Shown in pieces: positions 54,602 through 63,795 of a stretch of DNA of 64,000 nucleotides (the stretch's first letter is position 1; each line of letters begins with the position of its first letter). Both the position numbers and the translations under genes were made by a program. Under the pieces are notes generated by a model that was not told the DNA's origin, did no database searches, and saw only the letters and a program-made list of their open reading frames with translations. This DNA is from Pseudorhodoferax soli (GTDB taxonomy: Bacteria; Pseudomonadota; Gammaproteobacteria; Burkholderiales; Burkholderiaceae_C): NCBI RefSeq assembly GCF_003337555.1, contig NZ_QPJK01000002.1:496001-560000 (forward strand), written 5' to 3'.

Positions 54602-56892
54602 CACACGCCTCCTGCCGGGTGGGCCGGGTGGCTGGCCGGCAGCTCGACCAGGGTGTCGCCATCGGCGTCGACACGCCGCACCTGGGCCTCGTACAGCCGC
54701 CAGTAGGCGCCCTGGCGCGCCATGAGTTCGTCGTGCGGCCCGACCTCCACCACCTGGCCGCGGTCCATGACCACCAATCGGTCGGCCTTGCGCAGGGTCG
54801 ACAGCCGGTGCGCGATGGCGATGGTGGTGCGGCCCTTGACGAGGTTGTCCAACGCCTTCTGGATTTCCTTCTCGGTCTCGGTGTCCACGGCCGAGGTGGC
54901 CTCGTCCAGGATCAGGATCTTCGGGTCGATCAGCAGCGCGCGCGCGATAGAGATGCGCTGGCGTTCGCCGCCGGACAGGCCCTGCCCGCGCTCGCCGACC
55001 AGCGAGTCGTAGCCCTGGGGCAGGCGCAGGATGAACTCGTGCGCATGGGCGGCGCGCGCCGCGGCCACGATCTCGGCGCGCGTGGCGCCCGGCCGGCCGT
55101 AGGCGATGTTCTCGGCGATGGTGCCGAAGAACAGGAAGGGCTCCTGCAGCACCAGGCCGATGTGGCGCCGGTAATCGGCCACGCGCAGGCGGCGCAGGTC
55201 CAGGCCGTCGACACGGATCGCGCCTTCGCTGACGTCGTAGAAGCGGCAGATCAGGTTCACGAGGGTGCTCTTGCCCGAGCCGCTGTGGCCGACGAGGCCG
55301 ATCATTTCGCCCGGACGGATGTCCAGCGACAGGTTGCGGATCACCGAACGGTTGCCGTAGCGGAAGGCGATGCCGTCCATCTGCAGCCCGCCGCGCAGGC
55401 CGCCGGCCGGCAGCGCCACCGGTTCAGCCGGCTCGGGCACGTTGGAGCGGTGGTCCAGGATGTCGAAGATGCGCTTGGCGCCCGAGGCGGCCTTCTGCGT
55501 GACCGAGACGATGCGGCTCATGGAATCGAGCCGCGTGTAGAAGCGGCCGATGTAGGCCAGGAAAGCCGTCAGCACGCCGACCGTGACCTGCTGGTGCGCC
55601 ACCAGCCAGATGCCGAAGGCCCAGACCACGAGCAGGCCGATCTCCGTCAGCAGCGACACCGTGGGCGTGAACAGCGACCAGGTCTTGTTGAGCCGGTCGT
55701 TGACTTCCAGGTTGCGCTGGTTGGCTTCGCGAAAGCGCTGCGCCTCGCGGCCTTCCTGGGCAAACGCCTTGACCACGCGGATGCCGGGGATGGTGTCGGC
55801 CAGCACGCTGGTGACGTCCGACCACACGCGGTCGATCTTCTCGAAGCCGGTGCGCAGGCGGTCGCGCACCACGTGGATCATCCAGCCGATGAAGGGCAGC
55901 GGCAGCAAGGTCACGAGCGCGAGGCCCGGGTGGATGGAGAACAGCACGGCCGCCGTCATGCCGATCATGAGCACGTCGGTCGCGAAATCGAGCGCATGCA
56001 ACGAAAGGAAAACGCAGATGCGGTCGGTTTCTGAACCGATCCGCGACATCAGATCGCCGGTACGCTTGCCGCCGAAGTAATCGAGGGACAACTGCAGCAG
56101 ATGGTCGAAGGTGGCCGTGCGCAGGTCGGCGCCGATGCGCTCTGACACCAGGGCCAGCAGGTAGGTGCGCCACCAGTTCAGGCCCCAGCCCAGCAGCGCC
56201 GCCGCCAGCAAGCCGGCCAGGTAGCCCAGCACCGTACCGGGCGCGATCTGCTGGCCGTTCTGGAACGGGATCAGCACCTCGTCCATGAGCGGGATCGTCA
56301 GGTAGGGGGGAACCAGCGTTGCAGCTGTGGAGGCCAGCGTCAGCGCGAAGCCCAGCAGCAGTTGCATGCGATAAGGGTGCGCAAAGCGCCACAGTCGCAA
56401 CAACACCCAGGTGGAAGGCGGCGTATGCAACTCGCGGAAACAGACGCTACAAGTTTCGCTGTCCGCAGGCAGCGGGGCATGGCAGGTCGGGCAGATGCTG
56501 CCCTCGTCCTCGTCGGCCGGTTCCTGGCTGCCGCGCCGCTCGAACTGGCGCAGCAGCCGCAGCGCCTGGGGGTCTGCCGCGAGCGTGAAACGCCAGTGCG
56601 CCAGCCGCTGGCGTCCATCGTGCAGTTCGAGCTGGCCGACGCCGGCGTGGTCGGAATGGCGCAGGTCCAGGCCGACCGCCAGCGGCCAGCTGCGGACCTG
56701 CGGCAAACCTGTCTCGCAGGTGACAGCAACCAGGCGCCGCTCGGTCAGTGCCAGCAGGCCCGGCGCAAAACGCAGTTGCGCATCCAGGTCAACCGCCACG
56801 CTCGCTGTTACGTTTTCACCGCCTGCCAGTTCTGCCCTGAGAGCCGACTGGAGCGTAGAACTGGAAAGGCCGACCTGATGTGGAAGATGCAT
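54601..56892 (-). CDS. Cyanophycin-associated ABC transporter (type 1 exporter fold with N-terminal Zn ribbon)
   Basis: 763 residues. An N-terminal cytoplasmic domain (1-160) includes a Cys4 zinc ribbon, CPTC and CSVC 14 residues apart. Six membrane spans follow (about 180-480), then the ATPase: Walker A GHSGSGKST, signature LSGGERQRISIARAL, Walker B ILILDEATSAVD, H-loop IAHRLST. The domain order is that of MsbA/LmrA-type exporters, with an extra front domain. The ATG at 56892 has no strong ribosome site; a GTG further upstream is possible. Transcribed away from cphA', 83 bases between starts. Cargo not known; association with cyanophycin comes from context. Confidence 0.85.
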   Translation of the reverse strand: MHLPHQVGLSSSTLQSALRAELAGGENVTASVAVDLDAQLRFAPGLLALTERRLVAVTCETGLPQVRSWPLAVGLDLRHSDHAGVGQLELHDGRQRLAHWRFTLAADPQALRLLRQFERRGSQEPADEDEGSICPTCHAPLPADSETCSVCFRELHTPPSTWVLLRLWRFAHPYRMQLLLGFALTLASTAATLVPPYLTIPLMDEVLIPFQNGQQIAPGTVLGYLAGLLAAALLGWGLNWWRTYLLALVSERIGADLRTATFDHLLQLSLDYFGGKRTGDLMSRIGSETDRICVFLSLHALDFATDVLMIGMTAAVLFSIHPGLALVTLLPLPFIGWMIHVVRDRLRTGFEKIDRVWSDVTSVLADTIPGIRVVKAFAQEGREAQRFREANQRNLEVNDRLNKTWSLFTPTVSLLTEIGLLVVWAFGIWLVAHQQVTVGVLTAFLAYIGRFYTRLDSMSRIVSVTQKAASGAKRIFDILDHRSNVPEPAEPVALPAGGLRGGLQMDGIAFRYGNRSVIRNLSLDIRPGEMIGLVGHSGSGKSTLVNLICRFYDVSEGAIRVDGLDLRRLRVADYRRHIGLVLQEPFLFFGTIAENIAYGRPGATRAEIVAAARAAHAHEFILRLPQGYDSLVGERGQGLSGGERQRISIARALLIDPKILILDEATSAVDTETEKEIQKALDNLVKGRTTIAIAHRLSTLRKADRLVVMDRGQVVEVGPHDELMARQGAYWRLYEAQVRRVDADGDTLVELPASHPAHPAGGV

Positions 56893-56975
56893 GTTGAACA
56901 GATGAGGCGCGAAATTCTCGCCGAAGGCCAGCGCTGCCGGGCCGGCGGCCACCCACAACGCGCCAGGCGGTCCGC

Positions 56976-59210
56976 ATGACGACAAGCACCCCGGCGCTGT
57001 CGCGCGAGGCCGATATCCAGCTGCTGCGCATCCGCTACCTGCGCGGCCCCAACATCTGGACCTACCGTTCTGCGCTGGAAGTCTGGCTGGACCTGGGCGA
57101 ACTGGAAGACTTTCCATCCAACCTGATCCCCGGCCTGACCGAGCGCCTGGTGGCCATGCTGCCCGCGCTGGTCGAACACCACTGCGGCGTCGGCGAGCGC
57201 GGCGGCTTCCTGCAGCGCCTGGTCGAAGGCACCTGGGCCGGCCATGTGCTGGAACACGTGGTCATCGAACTGCTGAACCTGGCCGGCATGCCGACCGGCT
57301 TCGGGCAAACCCGTAGCACCTCGCAGCGTGGCATCTACCGCATGGTGTTCCGCGCGCGTGACGAGCAGGTCGCGCGCACGGCCCTGGCCTGCGGCCACCG
57401 GCTGCTGATGGCCGCGATCCATGGCGAGAGCTTCGCCGTCCCCGTCGCCGTGGCCCAGATCCGCGCCAAGGTCGACGACTGCTACCTGGGCCCCAGCACG
57501 GCCTGCATCGTGGCGGCTGCGGCCGACCGCGGCATCCCGCACATCCGGCTCAATGACGGCAACCTCGTGCAACTGGGCCACGGCGCACGCCAGCGCCGCA
57601 TCTGGACCGCCGAGACCGACCGGACCAGCGCGATCGCCGAAGGCATCGCCAGCGACAAGGACCTGACCAAAAGCCTGCTGGCCGCGTGCGGCGTGCCCGT
57701 CCCAGAAGGCCAGGTGGTCGACAGCCCGGCTGCGGCCTGGGAGGCCGCACAGGACATCGGCCTTCCCGTGGTCGTCAAGCCCTCGGATGCCAACCATGGC
57801 CGCGGCGTGAGCCTGGACCTCTCCGAGCAGGCTGACATCGAAAAGGCCTACGGCGTCGCCGACGCCGAAGGCAGCGAAGTCATCGTCGAGCGCCTCATCC
57901 GCGGCGATGAGCACCGCCTGCTCGTGGTCGGCGGCAAGGTCGTGGCGGCAGCGCGTGGGGCGAGCCTGTCGATCACGGGCGATGGCCGCCAGACCGTGGT
58001 GCAGCTGATCGACAGCCAGCTCAACAGCGACCCGCGCCGCGGCGACGCCGAAGAGTTCCCGCTGGAGACCATCCAGCTCGAGAAGGATGGCGTGATGCGC
58101 CTGCTGCTGGAGCGCCAGGGCCTGGACGGCGCCGCGGTGCCGGCCAAAGGACGGCGCGTGCTGGTGCAGCGCACCGGCAACGTGGCGATCGACTGCACGG
58201 ACGAGGTGCATCCCGAGGTGGCGCACGCGGCCGCATTGGCCGCGCGGGTGGTCGGCCTGGACATCGCCGGCATCGACCTGGTCGCCGAAGACATCGGCAA
58301 GCCGCTGCAGGCCCAGGGCGGCGCCATCGTCGAGGTCAACGCCGGCCCCGGCCTGCTGATGCACCTGAAGCCGGCCGAAGGCGCGCCGCGCCCCGTCGGC
58401 CAGGCCATCGTCGACCACCTGTTCGCCGAGGACGAGGACGGCCGCATCCCCATCGTCGGTGTGGCTGGCACCCTGGGCACGGCGACCATCGCGCGCCTGG
58501 TGGCCTGGCTGCTGCACCTGTCGGGCCGCCGCGTCGGCCTGGCCTGCAGCGACGGCCTGTTCCTGGACAGCCGCCGCGTCGACGCTGGCGACTGCGCCGG
58601 CTGGGAGAGCGGCCACCGCCTGCTGATGAACCGCGCGGTCAATGCCGCCGTGCTGGAAAACGGCCCGGCCTCGATCCTGCGGGACGGCCTGGCATACGAC
58701 CGCTGCCAGGTCGGCATCGTGACCGACATGGGCGGCGCCAGCACCCTGGCCGAGTTCGACATCCAGGAGACCGACCAGCTCGCCCGCGTGCTGCGCACCC
58801 AGGTCGACGTGGTGCTGTCCGATGGCGTGGCCGTGCTCAACGCCAGCGACGCACGCGTGGCCGCCCTGGCCTCGCTGTGTGACGGCCAGGTCATCCTGTA
58901 CGGCAAGGAGGCCGAACTGCCGGCCATCATGGCGCACCGCGCCAATGGTGGCCGGGCCGTGCTGATGCAACAGGGCCAGCTGGTGCTGGCCCTGGGCAGC
59001 AGCGTGACGGCGCTGGCCGGCATCCAGCAGCTGACCGCTCGCCGCGGCAAGAACATGCGCGACGACAAGCTGGTGTGCAGCGTGCTGGCCGCCGTGGCCG
59101 CGGCCTGGGCGCTGCAGATCTCCCCGGACCTGATCTCCGCCGGCCTCAAGACCTTCGAACTCGATCCGGGATCGACCACCCGTACCGCCAAGACCCTGGC
59201 CGCGCGCTGA
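56976..59210 (+). CDS. cphA': Cyanophycin synthetase-like protein CphA' (degenerate Mur-ligase P-loop)
   Basis: 744 residues. N-terminal cyanophycin domain with RYLRGPNIWTYRSALEVWLDLG, ATP-grasp domain (about 215-480, DKDLTKSLLAACGVPVPEG, VVKPSDANHGRGVS, IVEVNAGPGLLMHL), and a shortened Mur-ligase domain. The P-loop that reads GTNGKTT in cphA is GTLGTAT here (498-504), with the Lys replaced by Thr502, and the C-terminal Mur domain is missing. So the ATP-grasp half (Asp addition) could act, but the Mur half (Arg addition) probably cannot. A paralogue beside cphA is known from Ralstonia. The stop shares a base with the cphA ATG. Confidence 0.9.
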   Translation: MTTSTPALSREADIQLLRIRYLRGPNIWTYRSALEVWLDLGELEDFPSNLIPGLTERLVAMLPALVEHHCGVGERGGFLQRLVEGTWAGHVLEHVVIELLNLAGMPTGFGQTRSTSQRGIYRMVFRARDEQVARTALACGHRLLMAAIHGESFAVPVAVAQIRAKVDDCYLGPSTACIVAAAADRGIPHIRLNDGNLVQLGHGARQRRIWTAETDRTSAIAEGIASDKDLTKSLLAACGVPVPEGQVVDSPAAAWEAAQDIGLPVVVKPSDANHGRGVSLDLSEQADIEKAYGVADAEGSEVIVERLIRGDEHRLLVVGGKVVAAARGASLSITGDGRQTVVQLIDSQLNSDPRRGDAEEFPLETIQLEKDGVMRLLLERQGLDGAAVPAKGRRVLVQRTGNVAIDCTDEVHPEVAHAAALAARVVGLDIAGIDLVAEDIGKPLQAQGGAIVEVNAGPGLLMHLKPAEGAPRPVGQAIVDHLFAEDEDGRIPIVGVAGTLGTATIARLVAWLLHLSGRRVGLACSDGLFLDSRRVDAGDCAGWESGHRLLMNRAVNAAVLENGPASILRDGLAYDRCQVGIVTDMGGASTLAEFDIQETDQLARVLRTQVDVVLSDGVAVLNASDARVAALASLCDGQVILYGKEAELPAIMAHRANGGRAVLMQQGQLVLALGSSVTALAGIQQLTARRGKNMRDDKLVCSVLAAVAAAWALQISPDLISAGLKTFELDPGSTTRTAKTLAAR

Positions 59211-61840
59211 TGCCTTCCACCGACGACAACAGCTTCGTGCAAGCACGAGACAACACCATGCACATCTCTCGCGTGCGGGCCCTGCGCGGCCCGAATTTGT
59301 GGAGCCGGCACACGGCGCTCGAGGCCATCGTCTCCTGCGCGCCGCCCGAACGCTCCATCGTCGAACTGCCGGGCTTCGAGATCGCCGTGCGCGCGCGCTT
59401 CCCGACCATCGGCACGCTGCGCTCCGGCCCGAACACCGGCCCCGTGGCGCTGGCCCATGTGCTGGAGAGCGCGGCGCTGGCGCTGCAGGCGCAGGCCGGC
59501 TGCCCCGTCACCTTCAGCCGCACGGCGGCCACGCTGGAGCCGGGCATCTACCAGGTCGTGGTCGGCTACAGCGAGGAGGCCGTGGGCCGCCGCGCGCTCG
59601 CGCTGGCCGAGGCGCTGATCCTGGCCACGCTGCAGGGCCAGCCCTTCGACGTCGAAGCCGCGATTGCCGAACTGCGCACGCTCGACGAGGACGAACGCCT
59701 GGGCCCGAGCACCGGCTGCATCGTCGATGCCGCCGTGGCCCGTGGCATCCCTTACCGCCGGCTCACGCGCGGCTCCATGGTGCAGTTCGGCTGGGGCTCG
59801 CAGCAGCGCCGCATCCAGGCCGCCGAACTGGACGCGACCAGCGCTGTCTCCGAGTCCATCGCCCAGGACAAGGACCTGACCAAGAAACTGCTGCATGCCG
59901 CCGGCGTGCCGGTGCCGCATGGCCGCCCCGTCGCCAGCGCCGACGAGGCCTGGGCCGTGGCCCAGCAGATCGGCCTGCCCGTGGTCGTCAAGCCGCAGGA
60001 CGGCAACCAGGGCAAGGGCGTCACGGTCAACATCACCGACCGTGCGCACCTGGACGGTGCCTTTGCCACCGCGGCCGAGTACGGCGAGGTCATGGTCGAG
60101 CAGTACCTGCCCGGCAGCGACTTCCGCCTGCTCGTGGTCGGCGACAAGCTCGTGGCCGCCTCGCGCCGTGACCCGCCCCAGGTGACCGGCGACGGCGAGC
60201 ACACCGTGCGCGAACTCGTGGACATGGTCAACGCCGACCCGCGCCGTGGCGATGGCCACGCCACGGCGCTGACCAAGATCCGCTTTGACGACATCGCCGT
60301 CGCGCGGCTCGGCGTGCAAGGCCTGGAGCCCGATTCCGTGCCCAAGAAGGGGCAGCGCGTCATCCTGCGCAACAACGCCAACCTGTCCACCGGCGGCACC
60401 GCCACCGATGTGACCGACGACGTGCACCCGGACATCGCCGCGCAGGCCGTGGCGGCCGCCCAGATGGTCGGCCTGGACATCTGCGGCGTGGACCTGGTCA
60501 GCGAAACCGTGCTCAAGCCGCTCGAACAGCAGCGCGGCGGCATCGTGGAAGTGAATGCCGCGCCCGGCCTGCGCATGCACCTGTCGCCCTCGTACGGCAA
60601 GGCGCGCAACGTCGGCCAGGCCATCGTCGAGACGCTGTACGGCGCCGGCGAGGACGGCCGCATTCCGGTGGTGGCCGTGACCGGCACCAACGGCAAGACC
60701 ACCACCACGCGGCTGATCGCCCACCTGTTCACCGCGGCCGGCCTGCGCGTGGGCATGACCAACACCGACGGCGTGTACGTCGAAGGCCGCCAGATCGACA
60801 GCGGCGACTGCAGCGGCCCGCGCAGCGCGCGCAATGTGCTGATGCATCCCGATGTGGATGCGGCCGTGTTTGAGACGGCGCGTGGCGGCATGCTGCGTGA
60901 AGGCCTGGGCTACGACCAATGCCAGGTGGCGGTCGTCACCAACATCGGTGCCGGCGACCACCTGGGCCTGAACTACATCACCACGGTGGAAGACCTGGCC
61001 GTGCTCAAGCGCGTGATCGTGCAGAACGTGGCCACGAGCGGTTACGCCGTGCTCAACGCGGCCGACCCCAACGTGGCGGCCATGGCGGCGACCTGCCCGG
61101 GCCAGGTGATCTTCTTCGCAGCCGACCGCCACCACCCCGTCATGGCCACGCACCGCGCCCAGGGCCGGCGCACCGTGCACGTGGACGGCGAGCACCTCGT
61201 CGCGGCGGTGGGTTCCTGGCGCGAGACGATTGCGCTGCGCGACATCCCGATCACGCGCGGCGGCACCGTCGGCTTCCAAGTCGAGAACGCCATGGCGTCG
61301 GTGGCTGCGGCCTGGGCCGCCGGCCTGTCCTGGGACGCGGTGCGGCGCGGGCTGGCCAGCTTCGCCAACGATGCCGACAACGCACCCGGCCGCTTCAACG
61401 TGATGGACTACCGTGGCGCCACCGTGATCGCCGACTACGGCCACAACCCGGACGCCATGCGGGCCCTGGTCGCGGCCGTGGACGCAATGCCCGCGCAGCG
61501 GCGCAGCGTGGTCATCAGTGGCGCTGGCGACCGGCGCGACGAGGACATCCGCGAGCAAACCGCCATCCTGGGCAACGCCTTCGACCACGTCATCCTGTAC
61601 CAGGACGCCTGCCAGCGCGGCCGCGCCGACGGCGAGGTCCTGGCGCTGCTGCGCCAGGGCCTGGTCGAGGCCAGCCGCGCGCGCCAGGTCGAGGAGATCC
61701 ACGGCGAGTTCAAGGCCATCGACCATGCGCTGGCGCAGTTGCAGCCCGGTGACCTGTGCCTGGTGCTGGTGGACCAGGTCGAGGAAGCGCTGGGCCATCT
61801 GGCACGCTGCGTCGAGGAAGCGGCAGCCGTCTCGGCCTGA
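59210..61840 (+). CDS. cphA: Cyanophycin synthetase
   Basis: 876 residues, full length. Makes the nitrogen and carbon reserve multi-L-arginyl-poly-L-aspartate. N-terminal domain (1-160; VRALRGPNLWSRHTALEAIV), ATP-grasp domain (about 215-480; DKDLTKKLLHAAGVPVPHG, VVKPQDGNQGKGVT, IVEVNAAPGLRMHL), then an intact Mur-ligase domain with P-loop GTNGKTTTTRL at 492-502 and the ATP-binding Mur tail IADYGHNPDAMRALV. An ATG at residue 17 is an alternative start. A cyanophycinase gene (cphB) was not found in the window. Confidence 0.95.
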   Translation: MPSTDDNSFVQARDNTMHISRVRALRGPNLWSRHTALEAIVSCAPPERSIVELPGFEIAVRARFPTIGTLRSGPNTGPVALAHVLESAALALQAQAGCPVTFSRTAATLEPGIYQVVVGYSEEAVGRRALALAEALILATLQGQPFDVEAAIAELRTLDEDERLGPSTGCIVDAAVARGIPYRRLTRGSMVQFGWGSQQRRIQAAELDATSAVSESIAQDKDLTKKLLHAAGVPVPHGRPVASADEAWAVAQQIGLPVVVKPQDGNQGKGVTVNITDRAHLDGAFATAAEYGEVMVEQYLPGSDFRLLVVGDKLVAASRRDPPQVTGDGEHTVRELVDMVNADPRRGDGHATALTKIRFDDIAVARLGVQGLEPDSVPKKGQRVILRNNANLSTGGTATDVTDDVHPDIAAQAVAAAQMVGLDICGVDLVSETVLKPLEQQRGGIVEVNAAPGLRMHLSPSYGKARNVGQAIVETLYGAGEDGRIPVVAVTGTNGKTTTTRLIAHLFTAAGLRVGMTNTDGVYVEGRQIDSGDCSGPRSARNVLMHPDVDAAVFETARGGMLREGLGYDQCQVAVVTNIGAGDHLGLNYITTVEDLAVLKRVIVQNVATSGYAVLNAADPNVAAMAATCPGQVIFFAADRHHPVMATHRAQGRRTVHVDGEHLVAAVGSWRETIALRDIPITRGGTVGFQVENAMASVAAAWAAGLSWDAVRRGLASFANDADNAPGRFNVMDYRGATVIADYGHNPDAMRALVAAVDAMPAQRRSVVISGAGDRRDEDIREQTAILGNAFDHVILYQDACQRGRADGEVLALLRQGLVEASRARQVEEIHGEFKAIDHALAQLQPGDLCLVLVDQVEEALGHLARCVEEAAAVSA

Positions 61841-61864
61841 CGCGTTTCGATACGGTTTCGGCGC

Positions 61865-61889
61865 AGCCTGCGGGCCCGACCCGCAGGCT
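61865..61889 (+). terminator. Hairpin between cphA and minC
   Basis: AGCCTGCGGG (61865-61874) and CCCGCAGGCT (61880-61889) form a perfect 10-bp stem with a 5-base loop, 25 bases after the cphA stop. There is no T-run, but the stem is strong enough to end or stabilise the cphA message. TAAAAT at 61889-61894 just after it may be the minC -10. Confidence 0.5.
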
Positions 61890-61919
61890 AAAATCCGCCA
61901 TTTGTCGAAACCGTCCCCC

Positions 61920-62681
61920 ATGTCCGCTGCATCTGCAGGGCACGCACGTGCCAGCTTCGACTTGAAGAGCGCCAGCCTGCCACTGATCACGGTGGTGCTC
62001 AAGACCCCGAACCTTGCCACGCTGTCGCAGGAACTGCAGGCCCGCTTCGGCGAAACCCCCGACTTCTTCGACGAAGACCCGGCCGTGATCGTGTTGACGC
62101 AGATCGCGCAAGACCCCACGCCGCTCAGCTTCTCGGTGCTGTTGACGCTGCTCAAGCACTACCGGCTGCGCCCCTTCGGCATCCATGGCGGCAGCCTGGC
62201 GCACAAGGAAACTGCCGCGGCCGTCGGCTTGATGGACCTGCCCGAGATCTCCTCGTCCGCCGTGGCGGTGCCGGGCGATGCGCCCGCCCCGGCTGCTGCT
62301 GCTCCCGCTCCAGTGGCGGCACCGGCCCCGGCCGACGCGGCCAACCCCGCGAATGGCACCATGGTGATCGACCGGCCTCTACGTTCGGGCCAGCAGATCT
62401 ACGCCCGCGGCTGCGACCTGATCGTGCTGCAGGCTGTCAACTTCGGCGCCGAGATCATCGCGGACGGCAATATCCACGTGTATGCGCCGCTGCGCGGCCG
62501 GGCCATCGCCGGCGCGCGCGGCAACACCGACGCCCGCATCTTCAGCACCTGCATGGAGGCGCAGCTGATCTCCATCGCCGGCATCTACCGCACCAGCGAA
62601 GTCGCGCTGCCCGCCGACGTTCTGGGCAAGCCCGCCCAGGTGCGCCTGGTCGGCGAGAGCCTGGTGCTCGACCCCATCTGA
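61920..62681 (+). CDS. minC: Septum site-determining protein MinC
   Basis: 253 residues. FtsZ polymerisation inhibitor that works with MinD at the cell poles. N-terminal MinC_N domain (1-105), an Ala/Pro linker (about 115-145), and the beta-helical C-terminal domain that binds MinD: RSGQQIYARGCDLIVLQAVNFGAEIIADGNIHVYAPLRGRA then YRTSEVALPADVLGKPAQV. ATG at 61920. First of minCDE. Confidence 0.95.
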   Translation: MSAASAGHARASFDLKSASLPLITVVLKTPNLATLSQELQARFGETPDFFDEDPAVIVLTQIAQDPTPLSFSVLLTLLKHYRLRPFGIHGGSLAHKETAAAVGLMDLPEISSSAVAVPGDAPAPAAAAPAPVAAPAPADAANPANGTMVIDRPLRSGQQIYARGCDLIVLQAVNFGAEIIADGNIHVYAPLRGRAIAGARGNTDARIFSTCMEAQLISIAGIYRTSEVALPADVLGKPAQVRLVGESLVLDPI

Positions 62682-62712
62682 ATCCATCCCTTAGAAAAAG
62701 GACCTCCATTCC

Positions 62713-63525
62713 ATGAGCAAGATCATCGTGGTCACCTCCGGCAAGGGAGGTGTGGGCAAGACCACCACCAGCGCCAGTTTTTCCTCGGGCCTGGCACTCA
62801 AGGGCCACAAGACAGTCGTGATCGACTTCGACGTCGGCCTGCGCAACCTGGACCTGATCATGGGTTGCGAGCGCCGCGTGGTGTACGACCTGATCAACGT
62901 GATCCACAACGAGGCCAACCTGAACCAGGCGCTGATCAAGGACAAGCAGTGCGACAACCTTTTCGTGCTGGCGGCCTCGCAGACGCGCGACAAGGATGCG
63001 CTGACGCAGGACGGCGTGGAGAAGGTGCTCAAGGACCTGGCCGAGATGGGCTTCGAGTACATCGTCTGCGACTCGCCCGCCGGCATCGAGACCGGTGCGC
63101 TGATGGCCATGCACTTCGCCGACTACGCGCTCGTGGTGACCAACCCCGAGGTCTCCTCGGTGCGCGACTCCGACCGCATCCTGGGCATGCTGGGCTCCAA
63201 GACCAAGCGCGCCATGGAAGGCGGCGAACCGATCAAGGAACACCTGCTGATCACGCGCTACAACCCGGGCCGCGTGGCCGACGGCCACATGCTGTCGCTG
63301 GAAGACATCCAGGACATTCTCCGCATCCCGCTGATCGGCGTGATCCCGGAATCCGAAGCCGTGCTGCAGGCCTCCAACCAGGGTGTGCCCGCCATCCACG
63401 GCAAGGACACCGACGTGGCCGAGGCCTACAAGGACGTGGTGGCCCGCTTCCTCGGCGAGGACAAGCCCATGCGCTTCGTCGATGCCGAGAAGCCCGGTTT
63501 CTTCAAGCGACTGTTCGGGAGGTAA
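62713..63525 (+). CDS. minD: Septum site-determining ATPase MinD
   Basis: 270 residues. Deviant Walker A ATPase: [11 protein letters not shown] at residues 10-20, with the family Lys pair; [14 protein letters not shown] and [10 protein letters not shown] (switch 2) follow. The C-terminal amphipathic helix with GFFKRLFGR anchors it to the membrane. MinD recruits MinC and, with MinE, oscillates between the poles. AAGGACC precedes the ATG. Confidence 0.97.
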   Translation: MSKIIVVTSGKGGVGKTTTSASFSSGLALKGHKTVVIDFDVGLRNLDLIMGCERRVVYDLINVIHNEANLNQALIKDKQCDNLFVLAASQTRDKDALTQDGVEKVLKDLAEMGFEYIVCDSPAGIETGALMAMHFADYALVVTNPEVSSVRDSDRILGMLGSKTKRAMEGGEPIKEHLLITRYNPGRVADGHMLSLEDIQDILRIPLIGVIPESEAVLQASNQGVPAIHGKDTDVAEAYKDVVARFLGEDKPMRFVDAEKPGFFKRLFGR

Positions 63526-63530
63526 GGCCG

Positions 63531-63791
63531 ATGTCCTTTCTGTCCTTTCTGCTCGGCGAGAAGAAGAAGACCGCCAACGTCGCCAAGGAGCGGCTGCAGA
63601 TCATCCTGGCGCACGAACGCGGCAGCCGCGGCGGTCTGCGGCCCGACATGCTGCAGGAACTACAGCGCGAGCTCGTGGCGGTGATCTCCAAGTACGTCGC
63701 CGTGAACCAGGAGCACATCAAGGTGAACCTGGAGCGCCAGGACACCTTGGAAGTCCTCGAGGTCAAGATCGAACTGCCCGAAGGGCGCTGA
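63531..63791 (+). CDS. minE: Cell division topological specificity factor MinE
   Basis: 86 residues, usual length 85-90. N-terminal [29 protein letters not shown] is the MinD-interacting, membrane-touching region; the C-terminal half forms the topological specificity domain. Starts five bases after the minD stop. Confidence 0.96.
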   Translation: MSFLSFLLGEKKKTANVAKERLQIILAHERGSRGGLRPDMLQELQRELVAVISKYVAVNQEHIKVNLERQDTLEVLEVKIELPEGR

Positions 63792-63795
63792 AGCC

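Noticed and set aside
57848..62155. Very long minus-strand frame (about 1400 codons) across cphA'/cphA
   Set aside because: Antisense shadow: the sense strand encodes clear CphA domains, and the antisense product has low-complexity His/Arg/Gly composition.
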